From the NCBI GenBank assembly GCA_019417795.1, contig DXUR01000094.1:1-8565 (forward strand): 8,565 bases of DNA, written 5' to 3'. Below are positions 1-7,200 of this stretch, piece by piece. This DNA is from Clostridiales bacterium. Its GTDB lineage: Bacteria; Bacillota_A; Clostridia; Oscillospirales; Oscillospiraceae. Numbering within the stretch: position 1 is the first letter of the stretch; the number at the start of each line of letters is the position of its first letter. The position numbers were made by a program, and so were the translations under genes. The notes below the pieces were generated by a model. The model ran no database searches. It was not told the DNA's origin and worked only from the letters and a program-made list of their open reading frames with translations.

Positions 1-1008
1 GGCCTTATGCTCCTGCTGGTGATGGGCGGCCTGCAATCCTGCACCGCCATGTTTGGCAGCACCGGGACGGGCCTTGCCGCCACCTCCTATCTCTCCGAGG
101 ACAGCGATATGCTGGGAGCCGAAGCCGCCTATGCCGCGCTGGAAGCAGACTTGCAGCACGAACTTGACAACTACGAAAGCCTGCACCCTGGCTATGACGA
201 ATACCGTTTCGATCTGGACGAGATCAAACATGACCCCTATGTGCTGACCTCCATCCTCTCCGCGCTGCATAACGGCGTGTTCACTTTGGGGGAGGTACAG
301 GGCGACCTTGCCATACTCTTTGAAAAGCAGTACATCCTGACCCAGACCATCGAAACGGAAACCCGCTACCGCACCGAAACGAGGACGGACAGCGAGGGAA
401 ACACCTATACCGTGGAAGTTCCCTACACCTATTACATCTGCAATGTGAAGCTGGAAAACTTTGACCTGTCCCACCTGCCCATCTACATTCTCACCGAGGA
501 ACAGATGGGCTTTTATGCTGCCTATATGCAGACTTTGGGCAACCGGCCAGACCTGTTTCCCAACGGCAGCTATCCCCACGCCTCCACCCCGAAAGAGCCG
601 ACCTACTATGAAATCCCCCCGGAGGCGCTAAAGGACGAAGCCTTTGCCGCCATGATCGCGGAGGCGGAAAAGTATGTGGGCTATCCCTATGTGTGGGGCG
701 GCAGCTCCCCAAGCACCAGCTTTGATTGTTCCGGCTTCATTAGCTGGGTTATCAATCATTCCGGCTGGAATGTGGGACGCCAGACGGCGCAGGGGCTTTA
801 CAACATCTGCACTCCCGTTTCCCCGGAGCAGGCCAAGCCCGGCGACCTTGTATTTTTCGTCGGCACTTATGACACTGCCGAGATGTCCCATGTGGGGCTG
901 TATGTGGGAAATTCGGTCATGCTGCACTGCGGCGACCCCATTTCCTACACGAACCTCAATTCAAGCTACTGGCAGCAGCATTTTTATTGTTACGGGCATT
1001 TGCCTTAA
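1..1008 (+). CDS. CD1108-type mobile element protein with C-terminal NlpC/P60 peptidase (5' partial)
   Basis: The reading frame is open to the left edge, so the ATG at 7 is probably internal and the true start lies upstream. The first visible residues (GLMLLLVMGG) look like the end of a membrane-spanning segment. A helical, acidic region follows, then a beta-rich stretch with TETRYRTETRT. Counting from the ATG at 7, a C40 NlpC/P60 domain fills about residues 215-333, with the motif DCSGF giving catalytic Cys241, SHVGLYVG giving His295, and MLHCGD giving His307. The triad therefore looks intact. C40 enzymes cut peptide bonds in peptidoglycan stems. In conjugative elements of Gram-positive bacteria such a membrane-tethered hydrolase is thought to open the wall for the type IV secretion channel, as VirB1 does. 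The next gene starts 23 nt downstream, probably in the same operon. The CD1108 name comes from remembered family resemblance; the peptidase call comes from visible motifs. Confidence 0.9.
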   Translation, partial: GLMLLLVMGGLQSCTAMFGSTGTGLAATSYLSEDSDMLGAEAAYAALEADLQHELDNYESLHPGYDEYRFDLDEIKHDPYVLTSILSALHNGVFTLGEVQGDLAILFEKQYILTQTIETETRYRTETRTDSEGNTYTVEVPYTYYICNVKLENFDLSHLPIYILTEEQMGFYAAYMQTLGNRPDLFPNGSYPHASTPKEPTYYEIPPEALKDEAFAAMIAEAEKYVGYPYVWGGSSPSTSFDCSGFISWVINHSGWNVGRQTAQGLYNICTPVSPEQAKPGDLVFFVGTYDTAEMSHVGLYVGNSVMLHCGDPISYTNLNSSYWQQHFYCYGHLP

Positions 1009-1031
1009 ACGCCAGAAAGGAGTAAATCACT

Positions 1032-1289
1032 ATGGCAATGAACAAATTGGAACGCATTGAAAAGGATATTGAGAAAACCAAAGGCAAGATCGCGGAGCTG
1101 CAAAAGCAGCTTCGGGAGCTGGAAGCGGCCAAGACCGAACAGGAAAACTTGCAGATCGTCCAGCTTGTGCGCGGCCTCAACATGACCCCGCAGGAGTTCG
1201 CCGCCTTTGTGCGCGGCGGCGCGTTGCAGGCGGCCCCGGCCCCGATCCCGGACTTTGAACAGGAGGACAGCGCCCATGAAGAAATCTAA
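1032..1289 (+). CDS. DUF4315 family small coiled-coil protein
   Basis: This 85-residue protein begins with a charged, heptad-like helix, roughly residues 3-45 (KLERIEKDIEKTKGKIAELQ...), rich in K, E, L and I, which predicts a coiled coil. A short segment with LNMTPQEFAAFV and an Ala/Pro-rich acidic tail follow. It matches my memory of DUF4315, a family found almost only between the NlpC/P60 gene and the DUF4366 gene in Tn1549-like elements. Its function is unknown. The conserved position suggests a small partner of the transfer machinery, which is inference. The start is supported by AAAGGAG at 1016-1022, 9 nt before the ATG; an in-frame ATG at 1038 would also fit. There is no signal peptide or membrane segment, so it should be cytoplasmic. 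Its last 14 nt overlap the next gene. Confidence 0.85.
   Translation: MAMNKLERIEKDIEKTKGKIAELQKQLRELEAAKTEQENLQIVQLVRGLNMTPQEFAAFVRGGALQAAPAPIPDFEQEDSAHEEI
1261..1266 (+). promoter_or_regulatory. Ribosome binding site fixing the DUF4366 start
   Basis: AGGAGG lies inside the end of the DUF4315 gene, 9 nt before the ATG at 1276. It decides between that start, which gives a proper signal peptide, and a longer frame opening with TTG at 1207, which would place an Arg-rich stretch in front of it. Confidence 0.8.
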
Positions 1290-2037
1290 ACTGTTCCGCA
1301 CCTTGACGCTGGCTGTGGCCGCTGCGCTCTGCATGGCGACCACGACCGTTACCGCCTACGCCGGGGGCGCTGACCCTGACCCGGTGCCGCTGCCGGAAAC
1401 CACCGAGGCCCCCGCAGAAGTGCCGGAGGAAACCGAAGAACCTACCACCGGCGGCATGGAGCCGGTGGGCGTACCCGTCACCCCGCAGGGCAACGCTACG
1501 CTGGTGGATGATTTTTTCGGGGATAAGCAGCTTATCACCGTCACCACTAAGGCCGGGAATTATTTTTATATCCTGATCGACCGGGCCAACGAGGACAAGG
1601 AAACGGCGGTGCATTTCCTCAACCAAGTGGACGACGCCGACCTGCAAGCCTTGTTGGAGGACGGGAAAAAAGAGCCGGAGGTCTGCAACTGTACGGCCAA
1701 GTGTCAAGCCGGGGCCGTCAATACGGCCTGCCCGGTCTGTAAAAACAACCTGACCGCCTGCAACGGGCCGGAGCCTAAACCCCAGCCGGAGGAAGAAAAG
1801 CCGCAGGAGGAAAAGCCAAGCGGCATGGGCGGCCTTGTGGTGTTCTTTGTGGTGGTGCTGCTGGGCGGCGGCGCAGCCCTCTACTTCCTGAAATTCAAAA
1901 AGGAAAAAGCCGACACCACAGGAAATGACGATCTGGCCGAGTATGACTTTGGCGAGGACGAGGACAACGAGGACGAAGCCCCGGAGCCGGACGAGGATAT
2001 GACAAGTGAAGATGAAAATAAGGAGGACGAAGTATGA
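1276..2037 (+). CDS. DUF4366 (CD1107-type) membrane-anchored mobile element protein
   Basis: The 253-residue protein has a clear layout. A Sec signal peptide covers residues 1-29 (MKKSKLFR, a hydrophobic core, then AYA as likely cleavage site). A Pro/Glu/Thr-rich linker spans about 33-60 and a compact domain about 70-128 (VDDFFGDKQLITVTTKAGNYFY). A six-cysteine cluster follows (C137, C139, C143, C152, C155, C162), then a Pro/Glu-rich spacer. A transmembrane helix lies at about 185-205, followed by a KFKKEK stop-transfer patch and a very acidic cytoplasmic tail. The predicted topology has the Cys cluster outside and the acidic tail inside. The order and neighbours match DUF4366 of Tn1549-like elements; the molecular role is unknown. 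The start overlaps DUF4315 by 14 nt and the stop overlaps the topB start (ATGA), so translation is probably coupled to both. The cysteines could bind a metal or form disulfides; the sequence alone does not tell. Confidence 0.88.
   Translation: MKKSKLFRTLTLAVAAALCMATTTVTAYAGGADPDPVPLPETTEAPAEVPEETEEPTTGGMEPVGVPVTPQGNATLVDDFFGDKQLITVTTKAGNYFYILIDRANEDKETAVHFLNQVDDADLQALLEDGKKEPEVCNCTAKCQAGAVNTACPVCKNNLTACNGPEPKPQPEEEKPQEEKPSGMGGLVVFFVVVLLGGGAALYFLKFKKEKADTTGNDDLAEYDFGEDEDNEDEAPEPDEDMTSEDENKEDEV
2021..2026 (+). promoter_or_regulatory. Ribosome binding site of topB
   Basis: AGGAGG sits in the last codons of the DUF4366 gene, 7 nt before the ATG at 2034. It supports that start and the 4-nt ATGA overlap with the upstream stop. 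Confidence 0.75.
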
Positions 2038-4124
2038 GCTATCAGTTAGTAATTGCAGAGAAACCAAGCGTAGCCCGCAGCATTGCGGGCGTGATCGGCG
2101 CGGACAAGAAACAGGACGGCTACATGGAGGGGAACGGCTATCTGGTGAGCTGGTGTATCGGCCACCTTGTTTCCCTTGCCGACGCTGGGACTTATGACGA
2201 GCGTTTCAAAAAATGGCGCTATGACGACCTGCCGATTCTGCCGCAGGAATGGCAGTACATCATTCCCGACGATAAGAAAAAGCAGTTTGACACCCTGCGT
2301 TCTTTGATGGAGCGCCCCGATGTTACCGGCCTTGTGTGTGCCACCGACGCCGGGCGCGAGGGGGAATTGATTTTCCGTTTCGTCTACCGGATGGCGGGCT
2401 GCAAGAAACCGTTTCAGCGCCTTTGGATTTCCAGCATGGAGGACGCGGCCATCAAAGACGGCTTTGCCCACCTGAAACCGGGAACCGATTATGATAACCT
2501 GTATCAGTCGGCCCTTTGCCGGGCGCAGGCGGATTGGCTGGTGGGGATCAACGCGACAAGACTTTTCTCCATCCTCTACCACAAGACCCTGACCGTGGGC
2601 CGTGTCCAGACGCCGACCCTGAAAATGCTGGTTGACCGGGAGGCCAAGATCAGCAGCTTTCAGAAAGAGAAATACCACATCGTCCAGATTGCGGCGGGCG
2701 GCATGGAGGCGGCCAGTGAACGCATGAGAAACGCAGACGACGCCAAGGCCCTGAAAGCCGCCTGTGAAACGGCGCAGGCCGTTTGTGTGTCGGTAACACG
2801 GGAGAAAAAGACGGAGCAGCCGCCCCGCCTCTATGACCTCACCACCTTGCAGCGGGAAGCAAACCGCCTGTTTGGATTTACCGCCAAGCAGACCCTTGAC
2901 TATGCCCAGCAGCTCTATGAAAAGAAGCTGCTGACCTATCCCCGCACCGACAGCCAGTATTTGACCGATGATATGCTGCCAACGGCGGAAAGCCTTGTGT
3001 CCGGCCTGTGGCCGCTGCTTCCTTTTGCAACGGGGCTTGACCTGTCCCCGCAGTTTGGCCGGGTGCTGAACAGCAAAAAAGTGAGCGACCACCACGCCAT
3101 TGTCCCGACGATGGAATTTGTGCAGAAAGGCTTTGACGGGCTGGCCGAGGGGGAAAAGAAACTGCTGTCCCTTGTGTGCTGCAAGCTGCTGTGCGCCGTG
3201 GCCGCGCCCCATGTGTATGAAGCTGTCACCGCCACATTCACCTGTGCCGGGAACACCTTTACCGCCAAGGGAAAAACCATCCTGACCCCCGGCTGGAAAG
3301 AGCTTGACCGCCGCTTTAAGGCGTCGTTCAAAACAGACGCCGACGACACCGCCCCGGAGCCTGCGCGGGAACTGCCGGAGATCACCGAGGGACAGACCTT
3401 TGACAAGGTAACTGCCGCCGTCACCGAGCATTTCACCGCACCGCCAAAATCCTACACGGAAGATACCCTGCTTTCTGCTATGGAGCGCGCCGGTGCGGAC
3501 GATCTGCCGGAGGACGCCGAGCGGCAGGGATTGGGAACCCCGGCCACCCGCGCCTCCATCTTAGAAAAGCTGGTGCAGATGGGCTTTGTGGAGCGCAGGG
3601 GAAAACAGCTACTTCCCACCAAGGACGGCCACAACCTTGCCTGCGTGCTGCCGGAGGTGCTGACCTCTCCCCAGCTTACGGCACAGTGGGAAACGGAGCT
3701 GACGGCCATTGCCAAGGGGCAGGCCGACCCGGAGGGCTTCATGGCTGGCATTGCAGAAATGACAAGGGGCCTGATCGTGGGCTACTCCCAGATCAGCGAG
3801 GACGCGCAGAAGTTGTTTCAGACCGAGCGTGTGGTTATCGGCAAATGTCCGCGCTGCGGGGAAAGCGTCTACGAGGGCAAAAAGAACTACTACTGCGGAA
3901 ACCGAAGCTGCCAGTTTGTCATGTGGAAGAATGACCGATTTTTTGAGGAACGAGGCAAGGCGTTCACCCCGAAGATCGCCGCCGCGCTCCTTAAAGACGG
4001 AAAAGCAAAGGTAAAGGGCCTGCGCTCCATGAAAACCGGCAAAACCTATGACGGGACGGTGCTTTTGGCCGATACCGGCGGCAAGTATGTGAACTACCGC
4101 GTGGAACAGAGGGGCAAAAACTAA
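2034..4124 (+). CDS. topB: DNA topoisomerase III (type IA), mobile-element form
   Basis: This 696-residue protein is a type IA topoisomerase, which cuts one DNA strand, passes another through and reseals. The N-terminal TOPRIM domain (about 2-150) shows VIAEKPS with Glu9 and DAGREGE with Asp105, the Mg-binding residues. The catalytic tyrosine is Tyr302 in LTYPRTDS, with Arg304 beside it. SDHHAIVPT (351-359) and GLGTPATRA (499-507) are further conserved core motifs. After the core comes a C-terminal zinc-ribbon-like module, C605-x2-C608 and C621-x4-C626, then a short beta-rich end. It is slightly longer than chromosomal TopB of E. coli (653 residues), the extra being mainly in the tail. TopB homologues are a constant part of Tn1549-like and other Gram-positive conjugative elements, where they probably resolve or unlink DNA during transfer replication. 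It is the last gene of the overlapping unit; hairpins follow directly. All catalytic residues I know of are present. Confidence 0.96.
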   Translation: MSYQLVIAEKPSVARSIAGVIGADKKQDGYMEGNGYLVSWCIGHLVSLADAGTYDERFKKWRYDDLPILPQEWQYIIPDDKKKQFDTLRSLMERPDVTGLVCATDAGREGELIFRFVYRMAGCKKPFQRLWISSMEDAAIKDGFAHLKPGTDYDNLYQSALCRAQADWLVGINATRLFSILYHKTLTVGRVQTPTLKMLVDREAKISSFQKEKYHIVQIAAGGMEAASERMRNADDAKALKAACETAQAVCVSVTREKKTEQPPRLYDLTTLQREANRLFGFTAKQTLDYAQQLYEKKLLTYPRTDSQYLTDDMLPTAESLVSGLWPLLPFATGLDLSPQFGRVLNSKKVSDHHAIVPTMEFVQKGFDGLAEGEKKLLSLVCCKLLCAVAAPHVYEAVTATFTCAGNTFTAKGKTILTPGWKELDRRFKASFKTDADDTAPEPARELPEITEGQTFDKVTAAVTEHFTAPPKSYTEDTLLSAMERAGADDLPEDAERQGLGTPATRASILEKLVQMGFVERRGKQLLPTKDGHNLACVLPEVLTSPQLTAQWETELTAIAKGQADPEGFMAGIAEMTRGLIVGYSQISEDAQKLFQTERVVIGKCPRCGESVYEGKKNYYCGNRSCQFVMWKNDRFFEERGKAFTPKIAAALLKDGKAKVKGLRSMKTGKTYDGTVLLADTGGKYVNYRVEQRGKN

Positions 4125-4138
4125 AAACAGCAAGCATA

Positions 4139-4158
4139 GGGAGTGTAGCCACACTCCC
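4139..4158 (+). repeat. Perfect 8-bp hairpin in the spacer after topB
   Basis: GGGAGTGT (4139-4146) and ACACTCCC (4151-4158) are exact inverted repeats around the loop AGCC. The hairpin starts 14 nt after the topB stop. No T-run follows (GGCAAAATT), so it is not a standard terminator on its own. It may protect the 3' end of the mRNA, bind a protein, or act with the next hairpin. Confidence 0.75.
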
Positions 4159-4161
4159 GGC

Positions 4162-4207
4162 AAAATTCCTGACCCGGCGCACCTGCCGGGCCGGGGATTT
4201 TCTCTTT
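4162..4207 (+). terminator. Probable intrinsic terminator after topB
   Basis: A long, slightly imperfect stem forms from 4162-4178 with 4185-4201. The inner stem is CCCGGC/GCCGGG around the loop GCACCT. One A-C mismatch follows, then ten outer pairs (two of them G-T) ending in AAAAT against ATTTT. The 3' arm runs into TTTTCTCTTT. The flanking A-run and T-run would let it work in either direction. The T-run is broken by Cs, so readthrough is likely. Confidence 0.6.
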
Positions 4208-4221
4208 GGGGAAGCCCCAAA
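4205..4221 (+). repeat. 7-bp hairpin upstream of the ArdA/ArdC gene
   Basis: TTTGGGG (4205-4211) and CCCCAAA (4215-4221) are exact inverted repeats around AAG. This is the third hairpin in the 126-nt spacer and ends 29 nt before the start codon of the next gene. It shares its first bases with the T-tail of the preceding terminator-like stem, so the two structures could influence each other. Confidence 0.6.
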
Positions 4222-4236
4222 CCCTTATATTATGTG

Positions 4237-4243
4237 AAAGGAG
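4237..4243 (+). promoter_or_regulatory. Ribosome binding site fixing the start of the ArdA/ArdC fusion
   Basis: AAAGGAG lies 7 nt before the ATG at 4251. This favours the 1312-residue product over a longer frame opening with TTG at 4206, whose extra 15 residues would be encoded by the hairpin and the ribosome binding site itself. Confidence 0.85.
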
Positions 4244-4250
4244 CGATTCA

Positions 4251-7200
4251 ATGAGCGAAGTGTTTTCCGTACTTCTTCATAACCGACAGCGTTATGAGCA
4301 AGGCAAAGAGGGCCTATGGTTTTCTCTGCCGACCACAACCGAAAAACTGCAAGCAGCCCTGCGGGAAATCGGAATCAGCACCGACAATCCACAGGACTTT
4401 TTTCTATATGGGTATAGAAGCCCACAGAAGCGACCTATTAAGCTGCCCCGTGATATGGTGCTGTCCGCAGGCATGGATGAATTAAACTTCCTTGCTGCAA
4501 GATTGGAAAAGCTGGACGCCGCCGAACTTACGGAGCTGAACGCCGCCCTGACAAGCCCGCAGAGTGATTTTCACAATATCGGCCAGATTATCGACTATCC
4601 CGAAAATGTGGACTTTTATGTGCATTTGCCGGATGTCACCAGCACAGGACAGTTGGGCGACTACTATCTAAACCGTTCCGGCATGGTGGATATGCCGGAG
4701 GAATGGAAAGCAGGGATTCTCCTGCCCCGTTTTGGCCTGCATATTGCCAACACAGAGCATGGTGTTTTTACCGATTATGGCTATCTGGTAAAAAGCGGCG
4801 ACGAATGGCAGCGCGTCCATGAGGGCCAGCCAGTGCCGGAACAATACCGGGTGATGGCCTATCCTGCGCCGGAAATTCTGCGGGAGGAAAGCAAGGTACA
4901 GCCGGAGGCGGCAGCGCCTACAAAGGCCCCGCAGCCTGTCACCCCCATTCTCTTAAACGGCCAGAACAGCGCCGAGCGCATGAAAGAGATCACCGACCGG
5001 CTGGAAACCGGCATACAGGAGCTTTTCGAGAGTGAACGCTACAAAGCCTATCTCACCACCATGTCCAAGTTCCACAGTTACAGCTTCAACAACACCCTCC
5101 TGATCGCCATGCAGGGCGGACAGCTTGTGGCGGGCTACAACAAGTGGCGGGACGATTTTCACCGCAATGTAAAGAAAGGCGAAAAGGCCATCAAGATACT
5201 GGCCCCGGCCCCGTTCAAGGCGAAAAAGGAAGTGCAAAAGCTGGACGCACAGGGCAGGCCGGTGATGGGAAAAGACGGAAAGCCTGTTACCGAAGTACAG
5301 GAAATACAGGTTCCGGCCTTTAAGATCGTTTCTGTCTTTGATGTGAGCCAGACCGAGGGCGAACCGCTGCCCTCTATCGGCGTGGAAGAACTGACCGGCA
5401 GCGTGGAACGCTACGGGGAATTTTTCAAGGCGCTGGAACAGACCTCCCCGGTTCCCATTGGTTTTGAGGACATTCCGGGCGGTTCCCACGGCTATTACCA
5501 CCTGACGGAAAAGCGGATCGCCATTCAGGAGGGCATGAGCGAATTACAGACCCTAAAGACAGCCATCCATGAGATCGCCCATTCCAAGCTCCACGCCATC
5601 GACCCGGAAGCCCCGGCCATTGAGCAGGCCGACCGCCCCGACAGCCGCACCCGCGAAGTGCAGGCTGAAAGCGTGGCCTATGCCGTATGCCAGCATTACG
5701 GGCTGGACACCTCCGACTATTCCTTTGGCTATGTGGCCGGTTGGAGTTCCGGCAAGGACTTGAAAGAGCTGAAAGCCTCCCTTGAAACCATCCGGGCCAC
5801 CGCCCATGAGCTGATTACCGCCATCGACGGCCACCTTGCCCAGCTTCAGAAACAGCGGCAGGCCCAGCAGGAACAGCCGCAGGCCGCACCGCTGGAACAG
5901 GCCGCCGAGCAGCCAGCCCCGGACAGCGTATTTTCCAAGCTACCCCCGGAGCAACAGCAGGAAATGACCGACAGCGTAAAAGCTATGCTGCAAACCCTGA
6001 TTGAAGCGGATTTGAAATCCACCGGCGAAGTGTCGCAGGGAACCAAGGAGGCGGCGCAGGCGCAGGGCTTTACCATTGCCGGGGATGGAACGCTGGAACA
6101 GGCAGAAGCCCCGCAGGAGGCCGTCTACCGTCTGGAAAGCGGCGAATATCTGTATATCCAGACATCGGAAACCGGCTACGATTACACGCTGTACGGCCCC
6201 GACTATAAGGAACTGGACGGAGGCCAGCTTGACAATCCCGACCTGACCCTTGCGGAAGCCGGAAAAGAAATCCTTGCCATCCATGAGCTACCGGTTGGGA
6301 TAATGGAACCCCTGACCGGCGACAGGCTGGACGGTTTTCTGGAAGTCGCTGAACAGGTCAACGCCATTCCCCAGCCGCAGGCGTGGAACGGGATCGACGG
6401 CCTTTTGAATGGGAAACCGTTCATGCCGAAGGCGTCCCCGGCTGACCGGGCCGCCGCCCTGATTGAGCTGGCAGAGAAAAACGCCCCGCGTTTGGGCAGC
6501 GAGGAACGGCAGTTGATCGTGGCCTATGCCGAGACCGTGGACGATAACGACAAGGTGATCGGGCTTATCAACCGTCTGTGTGAACAGGGCTACGAGCTGC
6601 AAAAGGGCCAGATGGATTCCTTTGTGAAAAGCGAGATCGAAAGTGAGATTGCCGTTGCCAACGCCAAGCGGCAGATCGCCCAGAATCCGGCAGCGGAGCC
6701 GGTTGTCACGATCCTTTGGAGTGAAAGCCCCCATCTGAAAGACGGCCAGCAAATGCCGCTGCATGAAGCCGAGGCCGTTTTTAAGGAGCTGGACAGCGCC
6801 AGACGCCATGAACGGGAGCAGCCGGGCTATACGGGCCATTGGTACGACAAGACCAAGTTCCGCATTGATTTTACCATGCAGGGCCAGCCGGACAGCTACG
6901 AGGGACGGCAGGACTTTGGCGACGGGGACGGTTCCCTGATCCAGCATATCCAGGGCTATCACGAATACTACGCACAGGATGAAAGCTGGAAAAACCATGT
7001 GCTGCACCATGAGGGGCCGGAGGCATGGGAGGCGGACAAGGCCCAGCGGGATATGCTGCTGCATGAGTTCGTCCCATATATGGAGCTGCATTGCAATCTG
7101 GCCACTATGGAGCAGGAGGCCCGGCGTCCCCTGCGATCCGGGGAAACCCTGACGCCGGAACAGACCGCTTATTTCAACGCGGTTTTGGACTATGTAAAAG

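Noticed and set aside
1207..1275. Upstream TTG start for the DUF4366 gene
   Set aside because: It would add 23 Arg/Pro/Ala-rich residues in front of a standard signal peptide and has no good ribosome binding site. The ATG at 1276 has AGGAGG at the right distance.
2046..3431. 461-codon open frame on the minus strand opposite topB
   Set aside because: It lies wholly within a firmly identified topoisomerase gene and its product shows no family motif.
4139..4158. First spacer hairpin as a stand-alone terminator
   Set aside because: The stem is perfect but is followed by GGCAAAATT, not a T-run. It is kept only as a hairpin.
4226..4233. TATATTAT as a -10 promoter element
   Set aside because: The transcript would begin in or beside the ribosome binding site, and no credible -35 lies at the right spacing. 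Too weak to list as a promoter.
4206..4250. Upstream TTG start for the large antirestriction gene
   Set aside because: The extra codons come from hairpin and ribosome-binding sequence. The ATG at 4251 has AAAGGAG 7 nt before it.
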